Shown here: positions 1 through 11,900 of the stretch, piece after piece
Position numbering within the stretch: the stretch's first letter is position 1
Layout: each line of letters starts with the position of its first letter
Source: Edaphochlamys debaryana
Lineage: Eukaryota > Chlorophyta > Chlorophyceae > Chlamydomonadales
NCBI GenBank assembly: GCA_016858145.1
Contig: JAEHOE010000004.1
Location: 248,001-312,000 of the forward strand
Direction of reading: 5' to 3'
DNA: 64,000 bases
Position numbers and translations under genes: made by a program
Notes under the pieces: generated by a model
What the model was told of the DNA's origin: nothing
Databases searched by the model: none
What the model saw: only the letters and a program-made list of their open reading frames with translations

Positions 1-1424
1 GGAATCCAGAAGCTAAGCATGACCCGAAGAGGCAGCAGCCGACAGCACCGTCCCTCACCCGGGTCACACGCAGATCTTGGTCCCCGCTCTCCGGCACGCC
101 CCACAGCCCGACAGTGAGACCCACGGGCACCTGCAGACAGCCGAACCCATGGGAAAGGGCGGGGGCGAGGGGACGAGTTTCAAGTACAGGGTACTAGGTA
201 CGACAGTCGACAGCAGGGGCAAGGGCGGAGGGCGGTTCAAGCACACGTGGGCAGGGCGAGGTCCAGGCCCGCAGTCATCGGCTCCAACTGTCAACGCGCG
301 AAGAGACATGAAGATTGCTACCACGCAGGTTGCTAGCTACGAGGCCTTTTCAGCCCCACGCACCGTCGGGGCCTGCCACGACCCCACGGTGTCCACATCC
401 CCCGTCAGCGTCACAAGCACTGCCAACGAGCTAGCCGCCAGTGCCTCCGGCGTCAGCACGGCAAGCAGCTCCGTCCAGTTGGCCACCGCTAGCGCAAGGC
501 AGGGCCACGGGGAAAGCGGACCGGGGGCGCTGCCGCTCAGAAGGGCCTCCGCTACCGACGACCCGCCGCCCTTCACCGGAACGCACGTCACACGGACGTC
601 CTCCAGCTCTGCCGCCGCTGGGGTGGCGTTCGCGCTTGTGAGCCCCAGGGCCATGGAGCCTCCGGCCTTGTAGTGCACGACACCCCCCTCAACCGTGAGG
701 GTGGTCGTGTGCCCCCAGGTCGACACATCGCACAGACGCGTGGCGAAGGCGCTCAGGTCCCTGCAAGCGGACAAGGGCGAGGGGGCCCATGTCAGTCGGC
801 TTGCTGCCCTGATCCCCTCCCTCGCGCCACCCCCGCTCACTGGCAGCTGGCTGCGACCAGCGTCACTCCCCGCAGCACCAGGCTCCCGCCTCCCTCGCCC
901 CCGGCCGCCGCCACGAGGTGGGCCAGGAGGCTGCGGGGTGCCGCCTGGGCCGCCTCCGGGAGGGGCGGCAGCAGCAGCGTCAGGTTGGACAGCCGCAGGG
1001 AGGAGCCTGCACGGGGCGGCATGTCTGTGTGGGCGGAGTGCCCGGCCCCACACGCCTCACGCTCAGTACGTGCACATCCTAAAACCTGCCCCAGTGTCCC
1101 CGCCCAAAGCAATTCCAGATTTCCACCTTTTTCAAGCTGGAGAGCAAAGCCCGTGAAGGAGCGAAAGTCGAGGAAGGCCCGCTGCCCGTCGGACGGTCCG
1201 ACCAGCGCACTAAAGTTTGTGAGGACACGGGTTGTGTCGCTGGCTGATATAGAGTAAAGCCCCGGCTGCAGCCGCTGGGGCTCGCTTTGGTCGCTACCGA
1301 GCAGGCTGTAGAGCGTCGTCGCCATAGAGTCGCTCCTTGCTCCAGCAGCTGTCGCCAGGAGTATAAACACCAACAGCTGTACTCTCTCAAGAAGACACAG
1401 CGTGGGGAAGCTGTGTACGCCCAT
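1..1424 (-). CDS. Secreted or cell-surface ectodomain protein, N-terminal part only
   Basis: This is a multi-exon minus-strand gene cut by the left window edge. My exon model is 1424-1070, 1006-841, 760-364 and 130-59, with GT/AG borders and continuous frame. The protein starts with a signal peptide whose hydrophobic core (LLVFILLATAA) lies at residues 17-27. A predicted extracellular region with N-x-S/T glycosylation sites follows. Exons 2-4 are closely related in sequence, length and phase to exons 2-4 of the plus-strand receptor kinase that starts at 2986, so this is its divergently oriented paralogue. Exon 1 differs strongly between the two. The missing part may also encode a membrane span and kinase, but that cannot be seen here. 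No known ectodomain family was recognised. Confidence 0.7.
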
Positions 1425-2985
1425 TGCTCCGTGGGCTCAAGCCGCTCGCCGCCGCTCGCAGTAGTGCAGCTACGGACATAAGCCTGGGGCCATTGTGTCA
1501 ATCAACATCTCACTGCTCAAATCGAGGCGAGCTTAGCTCAATCCATGCCGCGGTGCGTGCCTCCGTGCCTGCCAAACGGGTGGTGGTGGGCCCTCTCTAA
1601 CGCTTTATATGAAAGGTAGTTTCAAGCGTGATTGTACTCTGGCAGCGGGCGTACTCGTCGACCGTTTCGGCCCCCGCGTACGGTAGACGTTGTCGTGATG
1701 CGCGTCGCGGCGTACGCGTGCCATCCCAGCGTCTCCCCGGCCTTTCCCCGACCGACCCCTCCGGCCTCCCAAACGCAATTCCGTGCGCATTGTCCATGTC
1801 GACACTCCTCGACTGCCCCGAGCTGGCCGGTCGAGCGTAGCGGGAAGGAGCGGGGCGGCTGGCGGGCTTGCTGTGAAGGATGCGACGAGGGTTTCGAGGG
1901 CTGCTGGCCACCCTCTCTTGTCAACCCTCCCTCACCGCCCTCTCTGCAACGGTGGCACACTGGCTATAGAGCCGTGGGGCTTAGGGAAGAAGGACTTGGT
2001 AACGCCCGGGTTGCCACACATTCGGGTGCCTCACCATTATGCTGGCCCCGGCTGGCCGCCTGGCCGCAAGTACTTGTGCGGCTGTGCGTATGGCTGGCTC
2101 AGTACCCTGGCTACGGGGCAAGGAGTAGGGCTGCCCGCCATGCCGCGTACGGTCCGCGGGGGCCGTCGTCGGGGCGCGCTGTTCCGCGCGCGCTCCTCCA
2201 CGCAGCCCCTCTAGTCGTCAACCATAACCCAATGCGAGCCTTGGGAGGCCGTTTGTGAGCGGGGCAAAATTGCGTCTGCAGAAAAGCCTCTCGGGCAGGC
2301 CGGCCGGCTGCCCGAGGAACCGGCACCCCTGGGGGAACTGGACCTGCCCGAGCCTAGGTGAGAGAGGGCTCGGGCATCCCCCCATACCTCCCCTGTCGCT
2401 CCTGAGACGGTCCCAATGCCCCAGAGACTGCCCCTGACTGCCCCAGCACCCCACCCAAACGCCCACCCCCACCCCCTACAGTGTTGCCTCACAGGACTCT
2501 TGTAACTCTTGGCTGTGATGGGCTGTGAAAGGCCCTCTGTAGCTCTGCCTTTTGAGAGCACGCCCCTGTCAACCCCTCTTAGCGCTTGCTCGTCTCGTTC
2601 ACTTGAGCCTTCGTCTCCTCACAAACCCCATGGCTCGAAGGGCTCGAACGCTTCTTGCCGAGGGGGGGGACCTATGCTGAAACACTGCGCTTATGTCAGG
2701 GCACGTGGTCTAGGACCCGCGATTGGAGTTCGCGGTGAACGGAGGAAGGAAGACTAGGACGTACGTCGGATGAGACCACATATACATATAGGCATCATCT
2801 ATACATGGTCATACGAACTGTGTGATACCTAGCTGAAGCGGCAGGTGCGTGCAGATGACAGCATGTCAGGGACCGTTCTCACTGGTCGGCATACTCGCTA
2901 TTCTCAATGTCGTGCCAGATTTAGTATTGCAGCTTCACTTGTAGCCCATCTTCGGTAGCCCCCTCTCGTCGGAACGCGGAATGCA
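1425..2985. other. Divergent intergenic region between the two paralogous surface-protein genes
   Basis: This 1.56-kb spacer lies between two divergent start codons, so it should hold both promoters. Open frames here (for example 1632-2258 on plus) have skewed composition and no recognisable domain, and I treat them as GC-driven chance frames. An AT-richer patch with TATA-like words lies around 2780-2800. No repeat or RNA gene was recognised. Confidence 0.5.
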
Positions 2986-5900
2986 ATGGGACGCCGGAAA
3001 CCGCAGAGACGAAAGCGACAGGAGCTTCATACAATGCTTCTTGTTGCAGTTATAGCCGTGGCTAACAGCACAAGGAATGTTGTTGCCACGACGACCTGGC
3101 CAAGCCTGGCTAGCATTCTCAAATCCACCGAGGAGGGCTCAACCCGCTTTTTAGGCTCGGGCGCTCATCAAATAATAAAAAGAACACCGTATGAGTTGTC
3201 CGGCATGGTCTCTGTGGTCGGTGCGGCATCAATCCTCGACCTGTCGACCTTTGTGGACAATGCCATCAACTTGCAGTCAGGTGAGATTCTGCTCGTAGCA
3301 ATGATACACTACAGCTTTGCAGTGGTTTGGGGCATGGTAGCTAAAGACTCAGTTGGGGCGTTGTCAGAAGTACTAAGGGTGGGCCAAAGTTCCCTGTCCT
3401 CCACCCAGCCTTTCACCTTGTGTCTGGTGCTCCCCCACCCCACCCCGCGCAGGCTCCTCGCTGCGGCTGTCCAACCTGACGCTGCTGCTGCCGCCCCTCC
3501 CTTTGGCGGCCCAGGCGGCCGCCCGCAGCCTCCTGGCCCACCTCGTGACGGCGGCCGGGGGCGAGGGAGGCGGGAGCCTAGTGCTGCGGGGAGTGACACT
3601 GGTCGCACCCAGCTGCCAGTGAGCTAGAGCGGCGCAAAGGAGGGGGTTAGGGCAGCAAGGGCACTGACATGGGCCCCCTCGCCCTTTTCCGCTTGCAGGG
3701 ACCTCAGTGCCTTCGCCACGCGTCTGTGCGATGTGTCGACCTGGGGCCACACGACTACCCTCACGGTTGAGGGGGGTGTCGTGCACTACAAGACCGGAGG
3801 CTCCATGGCCCTGGGGCTCACAAGCGCCAACGCCACCCCAGCGGTCGCAAAGCTGGAGGACGTCCGTGTGACGTGCGTCCCTGTGGAAGGCGGCATGTCG
3901 TCGGTAGCGGAGGCCCTTCTGAGCGGCAACGCCCCCGGTCCGCCCTCCCCCTGGCCCTGCACTGCGGTAGCGGTGGCCAACTGGACGGGGTTGCGTGCCG
4001 TACTGACGCCGGAGGCTCTGGCGGCTAGCTCGGTGGCAGTGCTTGTGACGCTGACGGGGGATGTGGACACAGTGGGGACGTGGCAGGCCCCGACGGTGCG
4101 TGGGGTTATGAAGGCCTCGTAGCCAGGACGTGCGCAGCAGCGATGTTAACGTCTTTTCATACTTCAGTACGGTATGTAGGGCCGATGACCGCCTGGAGCT
4201 CGTCCTGCCAACGTGCGCTATAACTGCTTGCCCTCCCTCCGCCCTTTCCCATGATGTCTGCTGTCTGCAGGTGCCCGTGGGGCTCACTGTCGGGTTGTGG
4301 GGCGTGCCGGAGAGCGGGGACCAAGATCTGCGTGTGGCCCGGGTGAGGGACTGTTGCCTGGTTGGGTCATGCCAAGCTTCTGGAGTCCTCGTGATCCTGA
4401 CCGGGCCCTTGCTAACCTTGCCTGTTCCAGATGCATTTCTTCTTCAAGGAGATCTTGAGGGTCCAGGTCGGGGGTGAGTGCGGGAGTGGTGCAGCCGCTC
4501 CTGGGGGGGATACAGCTGAATGCGGCCAGGGGCCAATGCTTTCAGCGAGTCAGTTAGGACCCATTTCTTGGTCGTACGCTCAAGTTAGTATGCGTGCCGC
4601 TCCAACCCCATGGCCCTTTCCCAGGCCGGCTGCTCCTCCACGACGTTACCCTGACGGGCCTGCCCTACCCAGCCACCGTCACCGACCTCGCACACCTCCT
4701 GGCAGCATGGGTGTGGGCGTTCCCACTTGTTGAGAGCGAGTGAGCCACGTGTCTTGCTGCGTCTCTGGCAGGAAGTGGCTTGTTCATTGTCTGCACATCT
4801 ACCCCTCAGCTGCATGATGTGATGCCACCTGTTGCAGAGGCGACCTGACAAACGGGAGCAGCGCGGGGCTGGCGCTCCCCGCATTCGAGTGCAACCGCTG
4901 TGACCTCGTGCTCGCCAGTGACGAGGTCTTGTGGTGGGGCATGGAGTCCCTCGGAGCTTTCAACGCGACCAGCGGCTTCCGGTAAGCGGCCTAAACGGAT
5001 AGCCAGGTGCGGACACGCAGAGCTCTTCGGTATGGAAGAATGGCTTTGCGGCTTACATAGCAGGATTCGAAAAGATGCGCTGACGCGGGCAATTTCGTCA
5101 TAGTAGGCGCTGGGACAATTCTCTTGTCAAGGTGTCTCTGACCCCACTTGGTGACAATGACACCTGCGTGCTCCCTGCTGCCCCAGGATTGAAGCATCCC
5201 TGCCCGCGGACCATACGGCAAGCTTCTGGACCCCTGACCGGTGGTCCCCATTTGTCGGCGGGGTGGTCTTCCTACATGACCTGTACGACACTGCGTACGG
5301 CAGTCCCACCCGGGTGCTTCACAATTGCACTCTGATGCCCGTCAACGCGTACAAGGGAGAGGGCCGGGGGGATCGTAGCGATGAATCGGATATGTCTGGA
5401 GCGTCAGCCCTCTACTGGCCCCTAATGCGCGCTGTGGGAGGCGTTGAACAAGCTCTGCAGGTGGGCCCGGGCCGCGGTTTTGGGGTTGGGTTTCCATGGA
5501 GGCCTCGCTGCCTTTGAAGGAGTTCAAGAATCGGTCACCTCTGAATCAAGGTGCTCATTGATGCTCTGATGGTGCATCCCCTCGCTCCCTCGCTCCTCGT
5601 CGTTCAATTGCTCCCCCTGACAGGCCGCGCGGCGTACCACTTTCCTGAGTTCACGCAGCCCCAGGGTCCTGGACACGGTGGCGGGTGCGCAAGGGCTCTG
5701 GAGGTTGGCGGCGCACGGGATTGCCCTTGCTTGGCAGGATGCCCTGGATCCGCATCCTGGTCACTTTCCTATGCGTTCTTCTGTCGTGCAGTACAGTGCT
5801 ACAACGGCGCCTTTTTCCTAGTCCCAAGCGGCACAACCCCAGACCCGGCGCTGGGCAGCCCTCGCGGCGAGCGGCTTGCTCCCAGCGGCCTGCAAGATGC

Positions 5901-8900
5901 GACGCGATATATGGCCTGGGACTTGAGCGGGCCCAAGGACGGCGGGTGCGCGGTTGGGGGGCCGCTCACCGGCTCCAAGGCTGCACGCGTGTACTGGGAC
6001 ATGGAGGTGAGTGGCGAGGATTGCCCTCGGGCCGACCTCGGAGGGTGCCGGGGTGAGAGCACATGTGTGGCGCATGGTCTACGGCTGGTACAGCAGCGGA
6101 TCGCGGATTGAAATCTAGCATCTTTTTGCCCACACGTGTTCTCCTCGGTGGTCGCCCGCTTGTCTCGCGCTGCACGCAACCAAGTAAACCAGCCGTAGTC
6201 AGTGTCTTGTTGACTCCGCAGCAGCCATCCTCAAGTCAACACCCAGCGCGCACGCAACGACACCAGGAGCTTAGTTCAGGATTGAGGCACGTGTCGTCGA
6301 TGAAGACTGCGAGGGACATCCTTGCGCAACTGTTGCGCGCATAACTTGACTGAACTGCCTCCTCCGCTGCTCATTTGACTGAGGCATACGATGGAACGGA
6401 TAACACTGTCGTTAAACAGGCGTGAGGCTGAGTTGGAAGCTCTGACCGGTTTCGGCAATGGTGGGATGCGGAGCACAAGACCCCTGTGCTGTATCAGCTG
6501 GAAACAGCGGCAAGAGAGTGCCCTGACCCCCTCCCGCCTCAGGGCCTGGTCTATCGCCTCATCCTGAACCCCAGGGGCGGCACCCTCACCCTCCGCTCCC
6601 TGGTCCTCGCCGGCCTCCCCCCGTCCCCCCTCGTCAACGCCAGCAGCAATGCAACAGATAGCTCTGCTGGCGGCGGGCCCCCGGCCCTTGGCGGGGTCCA
6701 CCGCCGCTCACTCGGGGGACGGCGGCGGGTGAAGGCCGAGGAGGGCGAAACGGGCACCCCACCAGTCCCTCTCAGCGCACCGCTGTCCGAGCTTATGCAA
6801 CCGACGCCCCTGGGGACTCTGCGGCCCCTGCCAGCCCCTGGGCTATCGAGTGCTGCAGCACCCCTGCCGGCGCCCTGGCAGCCGCCGGGCTGGATGGCTC
6901 CGCTGATGGGGCTGGCGGCGCCCCTGTGGTACTTTGACTTTGACAGGTGCGTGCGTGCTGGTTTGCGTGCGTACGCGTGGGGGGCTGTCTCCTGGCGACA
7001 ACGGGAAGTAGCTATCGGTAAACACAGTGACCAACCTGAGCCGTCCCACCCTTCCCCCGCCCCCGACAGGCTGCAGCCCGGCACCCCGCGCCTGTACCTT
7101 CACAACGTGACATTGCTCGTCGCACGTGCTGAGCTGGAGCTCATGAAACGCATGCTGGCGGCGGCGGGCGTACTTTCAACATGGTTAAAGGTCGACAAGC
7201 CAGCGTGGGACCCCGCTCCTCCAACGCCATCGGCGCCACCAGGGGCTGAGGACAGTCCCTTTCTGGGCGATGTCGGCCGCCGAGGCCGGCGCCTGAGCTG
7301 GTTCGATGACGATGAAGTGGCGGCTGTGTTTGCCTCAATGGGGAACCACCGCTGCGCCTACTCGCTTTTGGTGTCACTCTTCGAGTGGAACTCGGTGAGC
7401 GCGCCGAGACGACTGGAGGGTTTTAACCGCTGCTGTACGGGAGGGGGAATTGGGCACGGGGTTATAAGCCGTCTGCTGCATCCTGGTTCATTCACGGCAG
7501 CGCTCCATGTGCATGACCAACGGGCTAAACGGGCAAGTCACTTGTGCCACCTGCTCCATTCCCTGTTTCGAAGGTGTCTTGGTATACGAACGATACAATC
7601 TTCTTCTTGCGAGCCTTGCACTTGGGCTGGGTAGGCGAGGAGGTCGCGATGACGGCGGCACTGCCGTACGATGCACCAGCAGGCTCCGCAATCGAAGTGC
7701 CGCCCGCTGTGCCGGACCCCCGGAGCCTGAGTGAGTTGGGCGCTGCTCGTGTCGATTCTGGCGAATGGCCCCGGTCTTTCGGCACGTGTGCCCCTTCGCC
7801 GTCACTCAATCCTGGGCCAGTGCCACCGTGGTGCCAACGCCGCTTTTCATCATCCTGCCGTATGTGCCAATGCTTCTGTACAGGTCCCGAACTGGAGGTG
7901 CCATGCCCATGGCCGCCGCCGCCCGCGCACCCCTCCCCGCCTACATACCCCTCCCCGTCCCGCCCGGATCTGCCGCCGAGCCCTCCGCCAATAAACCCCG
8001 AGGGCAGTGCGGGGGCGGCGCCAGACGGCAGCTCGCCTCTCCCGCCTGTTGCGCCTTCAACCTTCGCCGTTGGGGGGCAAGGAGGCAGCGCTTCGCTCCC
8101 GCCCGCTGTGCCGCCGCCCATAGATATCGGCGGGTACGACAGGTCGGCGGCAGGAGGCCCTGGCAATGTCAGCACCGTGCCAGTAGGCACCGATCCCGCT
8201 GCTAACGTCAGCGCCGTTTCTAGTGAGGAGCCGGCCCCCGAGGCGGCAGGCAACGCCCCCAAACAGCCTAATCGCATGCGACCGGATCCCTCGTCGCCGG
8301 GCGGTGCCATGGCCACATCAGCGCCCGACGCCGCCTGGCCTTCTAGCAGCTCCCCTGGGCCCCGGCCCTGGGTTGTGGGCGTATCGGTGGCCTGCTCAGT
8401 CGTCGGTGCTGCCGCTCTGGCAGCCGTGGTGCTGCGCCGGCGGGTCCAGAACGGTTCTGCGGCCAAACCCGCTCTGGCGACGGGAACTACTGCCACCGGG
8501 TCGTCATTGGACACTATGCGGACTCACACCTCGCATCTCCCCATCTCCGAAGCTGGCGTGGCTGGGTTTGTGTGCTCCAAGCCACTCCCGCTGGATGCGA
8601 CCCCCGAGAGTGCCCTTCTGTCTTGCTCTGCACTGGACACGTCGACGCCCCTCACCACGCCCGCGGTCACCGGCGGCGCCGAGTGCCTTGGCCTCGACGG
8701 AAACAGCAACACACTTGACGTGCTTCGCGGAATGGCCCAGAACGCCGACGCCGATTCAACGGGTCCGCCCATGCCGAGCGCCCAGTCGTACACTCTTAAC
8801 GTACAATGGCGTAGTAGTTTGACCCTTGCTGACGTGGAGGCTGGTCTGCCGTCATCATCCAACGAGCACCCTGTGAAGAAGGAACGTCCAGCAGCTACTG

Positions 8901-11900
8901 CCGCTCTGGTGCCAGTCCGCCTCCAGGCGCCTTCCCTCTCAGTGGCTGCTCCCCGGTTGTCATTGGGCACGGTAGTCTTCGCCGGAGCTCCAGCTGAGGC
9001 GGCGCACAGCGCGGCGGCTACGAAAGAGCAGGTTACAATCACCACGGGCACGGGTGAGGCACCCAGGCTTGCGTTGGCGCGGGAAGGGTCGTGTGAAGTT
9101 GCGGGCACGTGCGGGGTTTGCTGCCGGGGCCTTGACGACTGAAGCGGCTTACCATGCATGCTGGCTCTGATGTGTGACTCCACCCCACAGGCTCCTCTGC
9201 CGGACACGCTCCGTTCCGGATGATTTCGCTGATGCCGGGGGCGGCTCGGCCGCGTAGCGGCCTGTACCCTTTGGAGTCCGACATCCACTCGCTCAAGGTC
9301 AGAGAGTGAGGAGACCAGTCTCACTGCCTTGGTCGTTTTGGGTCGTAGGAATGCTAAGCAGTCACGGACGACAGGTGGCACGCTGCCGCCGCCAGAGACC
9401 TAGCCGCGTGTAGTTGCCCTTCGACTTCGTCGCTGAAGTCGGCTGGCCCCTGTTCCTCAACCTCCTCCTTGCCACGCAGGTACGCCTTGCCAGCCCAAGC
9501 GACAGCGTACAGTGTGACGGCCGAGAGGACGTTGCCTTGACTGGTCCGTTGGGCCGCGGTGCTCACGGCGTGGTGTACTCGGGTGAGCGTAATGATGGGT
9601 GGGGGCAAGGCGGGGGCGTGCGGGAACTGCTGTCGGGGCTTTGACAACTAATGCAACTCACCATGCATGCTCGTTCCGTTGCGTGATTGTATCCAACGCA
9701 GGCCCCTTAACAAGGGACGCCCCGTTCCGGATTGTTTGGCTGCATATGGGGGCCGCTCCACGGCGCAGCGGCCCAAACGCATTGGAGTCAGATATCCACC
9801 AGCTCCAGGTCAGAGAGGGAGGAGACCAGCCCCACCTGCCTTCGTCTTTTTGGGTCGTAGATAGCCGATGTCAAGGATTTACGGACGACAGGTGGCAGGC
9901 CACCGCCAAAACCTAGCCGGGTTGCCCTTCGACATGATCACTGAAGTCATTCCGTGCTTTCCTTAATTATCCTTTCCACGCATGCAGGCATGCCTGCTGG
10001 CCAGCCCAAGCGACAGCAATCAGTGCGAAGGCCGAGAGGATGTTGCCTTGACTGGTCTGTTGGGCCGCGGTGCTCACGGCGTGGTGTATTCGGGTGAGTG
10101 TATTGATGGGTGGGGCAAGGCTGGGTGGGGCGCGTGATGTACCACATAGACATGCCTGGTGCTTGATATTCACATCACGTGCACGCCCCCGCACGCAGGC
10201 ACGTGGCGCGGCCTGGCCGTGGCGGTCAAGGTGGTGGTCATGGCGGATGAGGACGAGGGACTGGACGAGCAGATGTGTACGGAGCCCTCAGAGGGCGCTG
10301 CGGCTGCGGCCTTTCAGGACGTACGTGCTTGCCGCGTACAGCGCCGTGCCGTGCTCGAAGCGGCCATCTCTTCCACCCTGGACCACCCCAACCTGGGTGA
10401 GCGTGGGCGGGCACGGGGAGGCGGGCAGGGAATTTTGGAACATGGGAGTATAGAGGGCAGGGGAAGGCAACGCTCGTGCCTGTGCCTGACTTCTGCCTTG
10501 CACCACCTATGCTGCAGTTCGGGCCTACGCGTACGAGATCCGCTCCCTGCAGCCTCAGCCTTTGTCCTCGAGAAGCGGAAGCGATGGCCAGATCAGTGGA
10601 AGAAGTATGGATGGAGGCGCCCAGCAGCTGCTCATTGTGATGGAGCTGTGCGAGAAGGGCAGCCTCAAGGACGCTCTCGGTGAGTCCCAAACGAGATCGG
10701 GTGTCACCCTCCTCGAAGCTGGACAAAGGGGCCGAGGCCTAGGGTTGGCTGGGCAATGGGCCATGAGTGTAGGCACGGTGCAAAGCACGGGGGACGTGCA
10801 GCGCGCTCCACACAAGGCTTCGGGGGTCCGTGGGAGTTGAGGATGGTCGCCAAAGGATACGTTTGGGATGCGCGCACGGCCGGTCAGTTCTGGCCGACAC
10901 CAGATTCGAAACCCGTACACCTCTCCAGCTTACAGCGCAGCACATCAGAACAGACGACACATCGCGACTGACGCGGGACGCCCCACCGCCCCAAACCCCC
11001 TGCCTGGCGCCACGCGAGGGGGGGTAGTACGCTCGGCTAGGAGGTCACACAATCGTGGGCGTGCCACACGCCACACCTGACCTCTCTCCAAGTCCGGTCC
11101 GCCTGCCAACACTTGGCGGGCGAGGACGCCAACCCCCTCAACCAGTTTCTCAATGTGGGTCCCCGGCGGCAGCGGGATACCGGCAGCGGGCCATGCTACC
11201 CCAGGGGCCCACAATGACGGAACACGCCGAGCCCCTGGCGGCGGCAGCGGAAGGCTTTCTCCACCATCAGCAGTGGCGGCGGCAGCGGCAGCTTGTGGGG
11301 CGAAAGCAGCCCCCAGGCGGCGGCAGCGGCAGGCTCGCACCAGCAGCGGCAGCGGCAGATCCCGAGAGCGCCGCCGCAACACCCTCGCAGCGGCGAAACG
11401 AGCCCAAGGCTTCTGGCGGCGACAGCGGCAGGTTCGCGGCAGCAGCGGCAGCGGCAGATCCCGAGAGCGCCACCATAACAGTGGTAGCGGCGAAACATTC
11501 CCACAGTGAAACGGGACCGCGGCTTCTGATGTCAGCCCAAACTCTCCACAGTCCTCGGTGTTTACAATGAAGGACCCCCCTGGGGTCACAGCGTCGGCCG
11601 CAGCACAGCAGCAGCAACACCAGCCGTTCACACCGTCGCATCGCCCTGACAGGGTGCCATGGGCGCAGCGGGGGCGGAAGCGGGCCAGGAGGACCGGGCA
11701 CGCGGCACAGCAGCGAACGACAGGTCCGCCTACAACCCTGTCCCTTGCGGCAGCCGAAGGCTCACTCTACCTTCAGCAGTGGCGGCGGCAGCGGCAGCTT
11801 GCGGGGCGGAAGCAGCTGAGGTCCCCTGACAGCAGCAGCGGCTGGCTCACGCCAGCAGCGGCAGCGGAAGATCCCGAGAGCGCCGCCGCAACGTCCTCGC

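Noticed and set aside
1597..2561. Several open frames in the divergent spacer
   Set aside because: Composition is low-complexity Arg/Pro/Gly, no splice pattern or paralogue supports them, and they overlap each other on both strands.
7525..8514. A 329-codon open frame on the minus strand
   Set aside because: It is antisense to the well-supported stalk/membrane exon of the receptor kinase. High GC keeps the opposite strand open, and no domain is visible.
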